Below, in pieces: positions 34,456-47,413 of a DNA stretch of 64,000 nt. Position 1 is the stretch's first letter. Every line of letters begins with the position of its first letter. The translations under genes and the position numbers were made by a program. The DNA is taken from NCBI GenBank assembly GCA_964036275.1, contig OZ038434.1:5661060-5725059 (forward strand), read 5' to 3'. This stretch comes from Litoditis marina (lineage: Eukaryota > Nematoda > Chromadorea > Rhabditida > Rhabditidae). The notes under the pieces are model-generated. The model was given only the letters and a program-made list of their open reading frames with translations. It was not told the origin of the DNA and did no database searches.

Positions 34456-36024
34456 TCTTTCTCTCTTCATTTTCGGAACATGTACATTTCCATGGGATTG
34501 TCTCACCTCAGCAATGACGGGAACCTGCATTCTCTGTATGAACTGAACGAGATTGGAACATCTATCAAACACCTTAGAATGATGCTCTGATCCACTGGAG
34601 GACCGCTGAAAACAGTGCTTCAAAGAGAAAACAACGATTAACAAAGCCCAATTTGCAGTTTAATTTGCATGCACGGCGCAGTTGTTGAATAACGACTGAA
34701 ACCTGACGATATCAGACTACAAACGTGGAGTTATGACCTGGACGTTGCTGACATTTCAAAAAACATCTTATATCACTGAGGTACCGATTTTCAAGTAGCT
34801 GACTTGAGCAAAGCCAAAATGCAACAAAAAAAAATGATGGCGTAAACGGAGTGAGCAACAAGAGGTTCATCAACTGACCAACTCCTTTAGATCGTGACCG
34901 GAAGAAAAGGCTGGGCCCTCGGCGGCTATGATAACAGATCGAACCTGAAAAACGGTTGCAACCTGAGCAGGCCAATTCGCTTCGAGGAATCAAATCACCA
35001 ACCGGTAACTGCTCTGTACGCCATCCGACAGGCAACGGTTCGAGCCGGAATGTGGATCAGAACTTTGCGACTGAGCGAAGACTAAATTCCGTACAGTGAA
35101 TGAATGACTTCCACGTTTGGCTCGCTAAGGTAAAGGCTTCCCGACATAATAATAATAATAATAAGCTTTATCAGTATATAGTTGGACAATCATATTCAGA
35201 TACGAAAACTGAACCGGTTGAACTGATACGAAGTCAAGATAATAGAAAACTTGACAAGCTGTACAGTGTGCGTTTCGTATTGAAAAATCACTCAAGAACC
35301 GAAAGATTGCAAATTCGGTCCCAAGTCTGCGGGTCAGTTTTTCAGTGAGAGATGGACGCTTGATTCAGACTTGCAATGCAGATGGGTTATGTTGGCAGTA
35401 GAATCGAAATAACTTTTATACATGAAATTTCAGTTCTCTGCACTACTGGAACGTAATAAACTATTTGAAATGGTTCACCTTTTTGATGGCGTTTATTCCT
35501 CTCAGTTCCGCGGCCAACTCCTCGATCATTTCCAGAGACAACGCATTTCTTCTCTTCGTGTCATTCAAAACTAATCGAACGACCGAATTACCCTGCAAAA
35601 TTATGGTTCCAGAGATTCTCGAGAACTATTATAATAATAGGCTCTGTCTGTGCTGAGGAACGGTATTGGTGAGAAACATCATACCAATTCATGGTAAACC
35701 AAAGATATCACTTATAGAAAAATGAAACTCTAATTCTGGAGTTTGTAGAAGCCTTGTTCCTATAAGTTTCCCATATTTCGGTACTCCAGTGGTTACACGG
35801 TTCCAAGTTCGAACTCAAACATCGGAACGAACATAGTCATTTTCGCAGGCTCTAAAAACTCGGCCTGTCGGTTATATTTACCATTATTCAGAAAGTGCTT
35901 ATAGTCAATGCCGCAAAAAAACGCTAAATCGCCATTTATTAAGGCAAGTACGAACCTGATAAATTTCTTTCAACAAAATTCCCGGCTTCGAGCAATATCC
36001 TCGTCGTGCAATAGAAGATAACAT
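32927..36024 (-). CDS. ECHDC3: ECHDC3: mitochondrial enoyl-CoA hydratase domain-containing protein 3
   Basis: Eight exons on the minus strand, 5' to 3': 36024-35956, 35592-35479, 34944-34879, 34605-34507, 34202-34111, 33803-33694, 33438-33273, 33053-32927. All phases agree; 280 residues (human 303). The start MLSSIARRGYCSKPGILLK looks like a mitochondrial targeting peptide. The crotonase fold shows VVRLVLNDTKRRNALSLEMI, VIIAAEGPAFSSGHDLKEL, VPVIAEVSGVAAAAGCQL, VGLFCSTPGIALARAVPRK, a helix AALRAGLVSRVVP and a C-terminal DAQEGITAFVEKRKPEF. The oxyanion-hole glycines (SSGHDL, AAAGCQ) are present, but the catalytic glutamate of true hydratases is replaced by glutamine in GCQL, as in other ECHDC3 proteins, so hydratase activity is doubtful. 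The human protein is tied to fatty-acid handling and insulin response. An intron holds a long CT microsatellite (34411-34452). Confidence 0.95.
34411..34452. repeat. CT microsatellite
   Basis: About 20 CT units without interruption in an ECHDC3 intron, roughly 55-95 bases downstream of a donor site on the coding strand, where it reads as GA. Confidence 0.95.
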
Positions 36025-36408
36025 GACCTATAACTGTGACTTCCAGATTGCAAAACTTTTTTATATTGAAGTTTTCCGTTATAACTCTTCAAATAAGGCT
36101 CTTTGTCTCATCACGTCTCCACTCAGGTGAGCAGGTTAACATGTTGGATGCATTTCGCCAGTAAAAATACCTTCAGGAACATAATTATCCGTTACTCGTC
36201 TTAACTAATGAAATAAATTACAATTTTCATTTATTCATTCGGTTATGTATGCGCTTATTGTCAGATGCGACCTAATGGGAAAACAAAATGTAAATTGTAG
36301 TTTGATGTTGGAACACGAGTTATCCGAGAAAGCAGGAGAATCAAACTACACGCAGTTTTGTGGTATAGATAAAATCAGAGCAGTTCGGGCTGAAACGGTA
36401 CAAAAGCC

Positions 36409-36679
36409 GGCGAATTCACTGGAGAACCGGGTTCTTCTCGAACCGAACCGCGAACCAATCACTGGAGAACCGAACCGAACCGACTGAACCGACTTCTAAA
36501 CCAACCGGTTCTCCAGTGAGTGCTTCGAACCGAACCGACATTAATCATGAATTGAACAAATAAGTCGTAAGGAGTAAATTCCGGTTCGGCTCGAAGCATT
36601 CACTTGAGAACCGGTCGGTTCCGTATAGCGGTTCGGTCGGTTCGGTTCGAGAAGAACCCGGTTCTCCAGTGAATTGGCC
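36409..36679. mobile_element. 271-bp hairpin MITE (GAACCG core) with 9-bp target duplication
   Basis: Ends GGCGAATTCACTGGAGAACC and GGTTCTCCAGTGAATTGGCC. Flanked by ACAAAAGCC at 36400-36408 and 36680-36688, a perfect 9-bp duplication. The ends match the family at 21140, but the body is built from CGAACCGAACCG and its inverse instead of GGTTACC. Confidence 0.9.
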
Positions 36680-38187
36680 ACAAAAGCCATTAATGGCTCC
36701 ATCCGCTGTGTTCGTACTTTGATGGTTTGAACCCTGTTTACCAGTTGTAATTCACAGTCCATACTGGCTGATCAGGCAACCAGAATAAGTCATTCAAAAT
36801 TAAAAGTAATTTGAAAGTGAAAGTCATTCAGTACAAAAACAGTTGAGAACCAGAAATAAACGTTCCAAAATTTTAAATTTTTTCAAATCCCAACTAAAAG
36901 TGAATTAATAACTTTTACTTTCGAATGACTTTTACTTTAATGACTTTTAATTTTAAATTACTTATTCCTGATACCGCAGATCAAACTCTAATTTGGCACA
37001 CCCTGCAGAGGTTTCAACCGGCTGGCTGGCTAACAGTACTGACAGACGAAACTTGGATGATTTCTCAACAGGAATATAATAAAAATACTTTCATTACATA
37101 TAACATCTACACAATATAACAATTACAATCATAAAAGTACAATATAGAAATTTACAAAAAAATTCACATGAAGATCAACAACCAATAGTCAACCGTTTCA
37201 CAGCATCAACATAATAATATAAATTCTTGAACATACCAACATACAGAATATACACCTTTATAAAACAAATTATGAGATGTTCATCAGCTCTATAAGGCGT
37301 TCTTGTCGATTTGCATGAAGAAGGGAAAAGTAAGCTCATTGTGCTCACCTCTTGTGAGAACATGTACTTTTTAATGAAATTTCCAGTAGTACTATGAGAT
37401 GAAACTCTCAGGTTTTTTAGACAAAATGAAGTTTGTAAGCAGAGGACGCATTCTCAAAAGTGAAATATTAAATAATTTCAGTTCGTCAGTGAGTAGAAAG
37501 CAATGAACACTTATTTTACGATTTTACCGAATTAGACAGAGGCACGAGTGAAGGTACTGTAAACAAAGTAGTAGAAAAGGTTATGGTAGAAGGTATTTGG
37601 TTGGGATTAACATGGAATAGGATACATATGTACAAAAAGAGCATAGGTAGTACACGTGAGAAAGGTACGAACTGTTTTCAACCTCCTAAAGTCCTACACA
37701 AACACTTATAATTTATATCCATCCTTATTCAAAAAACCACAGGTGCTAAATAAAATATGGAGTCAAATGAAATCCTTTCTACTCATCGGCGAACCCCAAC
37801 TCCGAACCAGAAATATCAACCTAGAAGAAAAAAATTGATTAAAAATAAATTTGAAAAATTTGAAACCCGAATTGTTTATCGAACTGAACGACGACCGCAC
37901 AGATCGTAAAATTGTCAATAGCCAAACATGTTTACCAATAGATACAATTTCGTCAATTAGATTCGTCAACCAGTTTCGTCGAACATAAATATGCATTTTC
38001 CCAAATTCCTTCAGGATAGAATCCCTCACTTTTTTCCAACAACTTGAACGCCTGTGTTCATATTTTGTAGCTCCAGATACCCAAGATCAGCTTTTCCACT
38101 AAATTTTCAATTTCTTTCATGTTCTAATCACTTAGAACCGAATTGAATCGAGTAATTGAAAAACTTTGATTTTGTACCAGAATTAGG

Positions 38188-38193
38188 TTTATT
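38188..38193 (-). terminator. Polyadenylation signal AATAAA of Scribble
   Basis: Minus strand reads AAAATAAACC only a few bases after the proposed stop codon (38199-38197). If it is used, the 3' UTR is extremely short; otherwise the last coding exon is spliced at CAG/GTTAGG (about 38280) and the gene goes on. Confidence 0.4.
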
Positions 38194-38196
38194 TTC

Positions 38197-41100
38197 TCAA
38201 TTTCGTCTGAAAGGGAGCCCGTTTCTGATCTGACAAACCCACTCATCGGACATGTTCACTGTAAAATTTCTCCTAACCTGTCGTTTGGTGAGACTGGTCT
38301 CGTGGATGGTGACCGAGCGAGACCCGTCGACGGGGTCCACTTTGTCCGTCCGGGTCAGACTCGTCTCATTCGCCAGAATATGATCCGACGAAGGCCCGTT
38401 GTGCTCACTGATCGAAGACAACATCTGCACAATACGCTATATTATATTTTGAAATAACAACACCATAAAGCATTCGCTTGAAAAGCTGCTGAGGAAAGGT
38501 TGTGAACCATCCATCAAGAACGAAAACAACCAAAATTAGGATGATTTCTACTTTTTCCTCGAAAACCTACACATTTTTAGGTACCCTTTTGATATTTGGT
38601 AGGGGGTGCACCAGTCAACAATGAGACCCTTATACAAGTCTACAGTTTACTCACGATGTAATTTTGGTTATGTTTGCGATATCATTCCAGTGCTACCAAC
38701 TAGTTCAGCCAACTAACCGGGTTCAGTTGCAGCTGTGTCATGATTGCGTCTGCCTCGGCCCGTTCCTGGTCCAAACTCTTCAGACGGGCGGCACGCCACT
38801 CACTCCGCTTCTGCTGCTCCATCGCCCTGTGAAGAATTTATTGGAACACTGACACTATTGAAGGATTTTGGAGTAAAAACTATAATCAGCCATTCAGTAA
38901 ACACGTACTTTCACTCTAGTATCCTTTTCGCTATGAATCTCCCTCAATCTATCTTTTTTTTACATAGAACATAGTGTGTTTCATCAATTCCTCTCTTTCT
39001 TTTCTTTCCCTTCCTCCCTCTCTCTCTCTCTATCAGCCGACCAACCTTCTTTCGACATCATTCAACGGTTCATCACATGGTATGATTCCAGCGGAGATGG
39101 CCCTATTCTCCGCCTTTTTTGTTCGAATCGAAGAAGGGGCTCGGGGGAAAGGACTGGAAAACACCATTCAGTCACATTCAAAACAAAGCTAGTAATATCT
39201 CAACATAACCAAAATTACATTGAGAGTAAACCAGAAACTGGTTTTGTCGGAAGTCACAACAGTATTCGCAATTTCTCCTAATTTTTTTTTCTAAATTTGT
39301 CTAAAACTATTTTGAACATAACAAAGAAGCAACCTACTCGTTGTCTAGAAGATGGTCATAGAACGAGTCGTCTTCCTTCACGGGGCTGGCAGGAGATACA
39401 GGGAACACCTGAAAAGAAGAATGAGATATTGCACGAATCATTTCAAGCAAAGCCGGAAGGAGAAAAAATTAATGCAACTCATCCATATATTAATATTATA
39501 CAGAAAGCAGAACTACGTAAACGTTTTCAACCCATACATCTGTTGGCTGGTTTGTAGGAAACAATCAAACAATTGAATAACATTTACAACAACAAAACCA
39601 TACGATCGTACTATTCGACAAAAAAGAGTCCGTTTTTAGATTGAAACACGTGGCAAGAAATAATTTTTTCCATTTTTTCTGGCTATTAGGACAACTTCAC
39701 AAGGGTATGAAGAAAACGTTTAACCAACCTTACGAGCCTCCGCCTCCTTCAACTTCTTCACATCATCTTCAGATAGGAGAGATCGCTTCTCTGAATTATA
39801 AATTTTGAATAGAAAGAAAACTTGATGTTTCTAGTATTCCTCACATTTACATAAATATTCCGATACCTCACTTGTATGCTACGCGAACAACAAGCAACAA
39901 TATACTCTAGGACTTTCTACAACGCAATTGCAGCCGCGAACAGTAAACGGCGTACACAAGTAACCGGATATCTTCATGTAGATTTGCCATCTTCTTATCG
40001 AAAACCAGGTTGATTTTGATAGAAACCGAGAGATACCATAAATTACGGATTCAGCGGTGAACTGGAATTTCCCAACTTTTATGTTAATGATTGTAATTCT
40101 AGTAGACATGACATACCTGGAGGTGGAAGACTGGCAGTGGAGGTCTGGCGGGACTCGATCCTCTTCACCTCGATCTCGTGCTCAAACTTCTTCAACTTCG
40201 AGTTGAAGGGGAGCGTTTCGGGGGTGACACTCGGAACGTTGGGGGTCTGCGAGAGACGCAGGGTCGGCTTAGGGGCCACCGGAGGGGGGATGCGGGACGG
40301 CTTCTGAACAAGGCAGATGAGACAAGACAGGCAAACAAGGGATCTATAGTCAATTCCCAATAAAGTGAGAGAACTTATCTGATCTATACTCTATTTCGCA
40401 TGTACGTAGACTACCACAGTACTTCAGAAAACAAAACTTTCTGTATGTTATTTTTTACCCCATACGCAGAAGAGTAAGGAAATAAAATCTCATGAAATAG
40501 TTAGGTACGTTTGAAATATATTGAACTTCTTGTCTAGAAATCCGTTCCCGTAGTCTAGAAATCCGTTCCCGTAGGAATGACAAGAACTATACATCTGGTC
40601 ACAGAACTTAACGTTTCGATAATAATTACCGGCGCAGTAGCTGGTAGCGGGCTGCTGGTAGCCAGGGGAGCGTCGAACCCATTCAGTACGCGGGGAGGTT
40701 GAGGGGAGGGGAGAGACGGGGGCTCCGAAGAGACGACAGACGACGAGAGACCATTCTCATCCACACCTGATGAGACGAGGGAACGAATCTGAAAAGGCAA
40801 TGGAAATTATTAGGAATAGACAAGAGAAAGAAAAGTAACAATTCTCTACTGAATGGTCACACAACTCAGTCCGCTCGGGGAAGTATTAGCGTACGGTTCT
40901 CACGACCGACGTTTCAGCAACTGCACGTCATAATGAGATATGAAGCACGCTCACTTAACTGGTCTTCAAAGGGACTCTTTGAAAAATTTGCATAGAAACT
41001 TTCTATCATTGAAGCCAGCGCTTTCTTTACAGATGTCTATGAGAAAAAAATAGATTTGATCATGTGCATGTGCAAATGGCCCAAAAAATTGGCTGGTTAG

Positions 41101-44100
41101 TACAGGTGAGGAATCGCAGTGCAGCATAACCGGCAAACATCCGAGAACGGGCTCCGTAGTTTCTTGTAATTAATTGTTGCAGCAACTTTTCGGATAACCA
41201 TTTCGCTGACATGAGTGAAACTTTCACTCATTGTTTGAGAACAAGATAGTTGTTATCGTGAGTGACCTATTCCCATATACCAGTAATGTCCGACTATTCG
41301 ACAAAAAGTAGTCCGTTTTTTGGCTACCGCCTTACTGGGATACCCCCCACTTACTGCCACCCCCGTTTTGGTGCCAGCCTAGTTACTGTTATGACGCGCT
41401 GGTCCCGTGACGGCTAATTTTTACACTTCCCGAACCAAATGGTTCTGTGAGAAAACGAAACAGTTTCGTCATCGAAGCGGCACGGAACCAAACCGAAGTT
41501 GCGTAGTCGATTAATTGTCAGCATTAATTGTTCCAATCGGTTCGGTCCCCTTTGTTGGTTCAAATTTAATTCGCTCCTGGTACGAACCAATTGGCTCGGG
41601 AAGAATAGGTTCGGTTTTGATTCGGGAAAAAATTCACCTCTTTCGACCCTAGTGGGGCGACTTTGTTGTTCACAAAGTGCAGTGTTATTAAAGCTCATGA
41701 AGGATAGGTCAAACTCCCTATTTCGAACAAAAATGGAGGTTTCTGTAAACCAATAAAATCACCCCACGTTTGTATCCGCGGTGTTGGAAAGGACAAGGCA
41801 GAAGCGTGCTAACTGTGAATGGAAATAAACGAAGGGTACTACCAACCAAAGATTGTGAGTGGGCGGGAAACGGAAAATTGTGAGAAGCCAAAGCATTTGC
41901 CACCAACACCACCACTTCTACTCAAATCCGGACTCATTTCCGACCAAATCTAATAAAACATGGTTTTTTTTGGAAAACTAAACTTTCTTTTTTATGAAAG
42001 AAGTGGTGATGTTGGCTTCGAATAGATGTACAACACAAATGAGGGCAAGATCACGACATTCAACATTCCCGCCTACCATCAACCAGAGGATAGATAATAA
42101 CACTTCATTTATATTATGTTCGCAACACAAAGAACGGGCAATAATAGTATACAATATGGACTAGATCAGAATAATATCACAATTCGAGAGAGGCCGGTAA
42201 CTCATAGCAAAACACAACCGTCAACGGATAAGGCTCAGAGTACAGTGAGTTGGAACAACAGGAAACAGCGAAACACAACCCAAACAACTGGTCAATCGAA
42301 ATGGGGGAGTGGGTGACGATTAAGCTCAAAGGCATTAAGCTACGACCTATAACTCAAGTTTAAACATCAACAAAAGGTTCAAAGTGTCACAATGGGTAGT
42401 TTATAAGAATGAACTATCTTTGTGAAAGCTTGGAGAGTAACAACTCATACAGTTTTTACTGAGACATCCGCTCAGTGTGTTTAAACATCGTCACCCACTC
42501 AATGGGGGCGGGCACTAATGGCACAAGATGGCCTACTATCGTAGCACAGGAAATATTTAGCAAGGAAAATAACCTAATAGAACATTTAGACCCTTTAATT
42601 TTAACTGACTTTTAGGAACAAACTTTGCGCATTTTGAAGAGTCACAACCATACACCAGTAAAGTTGTCCGAATAATCAGAAAAATTCGAAAAACTGACTA
42701 CTTTTTAGCCGAAAAGAACACAATCGGTCTACTTTTGATGAAAAAGTGTTAATTTTTACGTGTTTACATCCGAAAACGCCCTACTTTTGGTAGCTTAGTC
42801 AGACCTTACTGGGGTATGGTCACAACAGTATAAAGTAAGCATTTGATATTTTGAAACTCGCACAATTCTGTCAAATTTGGTTTCAGCACCTAATAAATAT
42901 AGGAGGAGGATGAGAGAGAGATATGAGTGTAGCGTAGAGCCTGATAAGCTATTCTAATCTAACAAAACGCGAGAAGCAAAAACGGTGAGAAGCACTCATG
43001 ATTTCAAGAAAGCCATTGATTCATACATATCTCACTCTATATTAACTGTACTAAATTATATCAATACCCTATCTAAAATATTTCACTTTTGGGAGAATAA
43101 CATCATCGGTGTCTAGTAATTATAACTTCACAAACTGAAACCGAAAGACCTAGGTATGAACGCGGGGCCTACTGTGTGCTATGGAGGCGGTGGCCGTGTC
43201 ATTACATTTGGAGAAAACAAGACATTCGAGATTATTCTACAGAGCATAATGTGCTTATATGAACAAGCTTAGAGGGGGCAGAGAGGAAAGCTGAAATGAA
43301 TACTTTTTCAAACTAACAAACCTAATTTGCATCCGGTTCACATCTGTTTTTGTGCGCGCCACGTTATGCTTAGGTACCCCGGGGTCTCTAAACTAGCTTT
43401 CCATTCTGCCCTCCTTCAACTAACAGTGATAATCTCATGAGATTCCCGTATTCTTCTCAGGAGATGAGCGTGTGCAGCTGTCGTCTGCTGCCGTTACTCA
43501 CCGAGGAGGAGGAGTGCTCGTTCTCCTTCTGTCTGTTGTATCCGTGACAGACGAGTAGTCGCAGGTCGGCGGCTGCCTTCAACTGGCCGGCTGCCTCCTG
43601 TTGGGTCGAGCCCAGCAACGACTCGCCGTTCACCTCGATCACTCGGTGGCCCGCCACTAGGCCCGCCTTCTCAGAGACACTGCCCGGATCCACCTAGATA
43701 ACAGAATACAATTATTCAACAGACCTAACCGACCATTTTCTCAGGAATATGTGCAGCGGATAGTGCTCACATTCTCTTAACCACACATCGATGAAGTGTG
43801 ACTATCGTACAGTAAGCAGTACGTTATCATTTATAGAGTCGTGAAAATTGATCATTCTCTATCAAGAACAGGCTCACTCTCCCAATTTTGGCAAAAAGCC
43901 GTTTTCAAACCCGGACAACATTACTGATGCTCCTCTCCTTACTATATGACAGGCTGTTGTACCTTCTCAATGAAAATTCCCTCGTCTGCCTTGTCATTCG
44001 GATTGGCGGGCGGTTTTCCAACTCCGCCATGAATCGATATTCCGAGAGGTTGATTCAGATGTCGTCTCACGATGATCTCTTTTAGACCGGCTGGCTGCTT

Positions 44101-45436
44101 GTCGTGGGTCACTCGCAATCGAACCACTGCTCCAGACGACTTCAACGCCTACAAAAGGAATATAATTACTTATTCATTCATCTACATTTGATATGGTACT
44201 CGCTAATCAGAGAAAAATACTTCTACTACCAGATACATTGCAACACAATGTAGACTACATCACATTCCTGTACATATATTGTCAAAGGAAGGACACTTTA
44301 CAGAATTATCCTTCATAAACCTTTCATTTTGATTACTTATACAGCAAATTTATAAAAACTTAGACTTTAACAGAGACTTTTGTTTAGTTTTGCAGTATAG
44401 TCAGACATTGCTAATTTATATTCACAGATAGATGGTGATGAAATCTGTACCTCCACGGCAACGCGATGCTCGGCCGTTCGAACATCTGTATTGTTGACAG
44501 CTAGAATACGATCCCCGATGCGCAACCGATGACATCTGAACAAGTGTCAGATGCAATAACATTTACGTATCTCCCTAATCACACACCAGTAAGTTGTGAA
44601 AAGGAAAGTTTTTCCATCTAAATAAGGAAAACGTCCCAATTTTACATCGAAAATTGTTGTTGCGATTATACGAGAGCTATATAAAGAGAGAGAGAGAGAG
44701 TAGGAGTGATAGCAATATAAGACAAATTTATAAGACAATAAATTCACACCCGTCAAAAACGAAAGAAGCGTATATGCAACCAATCTATCTATAACCTAAT
44801 CTGCGGTATTTCAAGTCTATGAAAAACGAACCTGTCTGCGGGTGAATTGGCGGCTATCTTACTGATGAAGACGCCGGGATTGTTGATGCCGAACGGGTGA
44901 CTCATATGGTCGGATCCACCGACTATCGAGAGGCCCAATGACTTGCCATCTCGGTTCAACTCCACCTGAAGGACAGAAATCAGTGATTTTTCTGTGTCAT
45001 GTTGGATTTACAATGAATGAAATTGGATGAAAAAGACACATTGGGATTTCCATCTCTCAACGCCCTTGTATCGCCCTGTATCAGCCCTTCACCTTCTATT
45101 AAAAAATATTTAACAATTACCACTTATTTGCTTCATTATTTCACGAAATACACATAAATCTGAAGACACAACTGGTATTTCACCCGAGATTCGCACAAAA
45201 ACTGATAACTACAAAACAAAAAAGCACGAACCTCGTCAGTTTTTCCATCCCACGAAGAAGTGTCTCCCAGCTGAGAGATGGGCACAGATGCACTGGGGGA
45301 TCGAACCATCGGAGACGAACTCTGAAACATGACCATTTATCAATGGAGCAACTAGAAGATCACGACAGCTGAAAAAGTCTACAATATTGCGTAGCAGAAA
45401 CAGCAAACGAAAAGGTGGTTGGAAAGGAATAGAGAG

Positions 45437-45476
<40 letters not shown>

Positions 45477-47351
45477 AGAGAGAGAGTAAGTGAGCTCAGC
45501 CGACTTACCATGGGTGTGGGCGATTGAATTGTCGTGTTAGCTGTAGGAGGTCCCGAGGTTATTATCGGAGTCGAGGGCAACGGTGATGTCACGGAATGTC
45601 GCTCTCTCTGCAAAAATAACATAATGAATCAAAGTCATATATAAACTTTTGATTATATTCCAATCATCATAACTTCATAACGTGCCACATCGGTAATATG
45701 AGTGTATAACGAATAAGTTAAGGGCAACTATCTTAGATGTGGTGGTTGGATGGCCGGGAAGAAAAATAATGAAAATGGGCTTGTTTTGTGCATAAGCTGG
45801 CCAAATTTGAACGTTTCCCAACAATTTTCGGAGAACAGTGACACCTTGCTGGAGTGTGGCACTGGGCGAACTGGGCGAAAACTCAAAGATTATGTCATGT
45901 CCGAGTGTTTAAGTAGTCGAACCCTGCTCGCGGCGATACTTTTCCATGTTGCTATCTACCAAAATTTACCTGAACCACCAAGTGGACGTCCTCATTGGCG
46001 TGTCCAGTCAATAGGGCCACAGCCTGATCGTGACGAACCCCTCTCATCTTGGTCCCATTTATCAACAGCACCTGATCGCCAACCTAAACAAAACATGGGT
46101 GAAAGATCCGAACTACAAACTGAGCATGAAATTTTTTACAACTAGGTAGGCAAACACTGTTTATGTCGAACTGCCAATAAAAGTTCCGCTGTTAGAATTT
46201 GAATTATCAAACCGATAGCTGACTGTTCTATAAACTTGCAAACAGCTTGTGTCTATCTAAGGAAACCTCCCATTGTGAATGTAGAACTTCTAGCCGGCTA
46301 CTTACCGCCAGTTTTCCATGCTTCTCGGCAGCGCCTCCAGGGGTGATTGAACTGATCACGATGCCATCCCGACCAGATCCAACTCCGCCAGCCACCGCGA
46401 AACCAGGTGAGCCCAGCGAGTCTCTGCAAAATATAAATTGTCCGAAACTCAATGAGCATGACCCGCTCCCAATTTCCCGATCTACTTTCGATTAGGAAGG
46501 TTTTCCCCAATTTCTCAAGTTTGGCCAGAATTCCGTTCATTTTGCGACTTTTTCTAGGTATACAGTCAGGATTGTCGAAGTATGGTACACTCTCCAAGTT
46601 GCGTCGGTGATCCCTACTGGAATAATTATTCACCAACACATGATGGATGGTCAAAGTAAGCCAGGAGTTAACATAAAGTCAGCAGATTCTAGAATACTAA
46701 AAGCCTACACCAACCTCTTCAACGTGGCGCTGATGGTCTCCTTCGTGAACGAAGAAACTTCCGTTACATCGGACATAAATGAAACGTCGAGACTCTGTTC
46801 GGGAGTCTGCAAGGAGAAAGATGATTTGCATGTTACATGGAATGTTTTTATGTGAAAAAAATTATCAGTAGAACCATCAACTTGAAAATTACCAAATCTA
46901 CGTCAAAAAAATACGGCCAATCGACCGTCGATAATTATTAATCAACTTGTTCTGGTCCAAAAGGGAGTATCAGATTGGCTGCGAGAGTGCAACCACCAAC
47001 CACAAATCACTGATTCATACCTGGATATTTGGAGGGGAGAAGGTGGGTGAATCCTGTACTCGGAGTACTGTCAGATCGACCACTTCACGAGCATGCTGCA
47101 TTGCCTCGACGGCCACACCATGGTCCACGTCCGACACATCAGTTGAATTCACTCTGGAGAAGAAAGACAGTATTCAATTACAACATTCTGTTTTGTCCGT
47201 CAGGAGAGAGATATAGAGAAAACGAGAGATGAAGACAGAACGGAAGACAGAAGGAAAGAGGGAGAAAGAGGAAGAGGAAGATATAGAGAAAACGAGAGAT
47301 GAAGACAGAACGGAAGACAGAGACAGGAACAGAATGATCGACACAAATTGG

Positions 47352-47413
<62 letters not shown>

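Larger units (their letters stand above)
36025..38196. other. Spacer between Scribble and ECHDC3
   Basis: It holds the ECHDC3 promoter/5' UTR side, a hairpin MITE (36409-36679) and AT-rich DNA. A minus-strand open frame at 38029-37763 has no recognisable domain. No gene is called. Confidence 0.5.
40789..43501. other. 2.7 kb Scribble intron with MITEs
   Basis: No exon recognised. It contains a 61-bp deletion derivative (41280-41340) and a full copy (42653-42814) of the CACCAGTAA family, and a degraded GGTTCGG-rich hairpin region at about 41410-41625. Confidence 0.6.

Noticed and set aside
45236..45622. Minus-strand frames rich in SLSLSL
   Set aside because: Translations of CT microsatellites; likewise at 34346-34546, 47178-47573 and 61136-61501.
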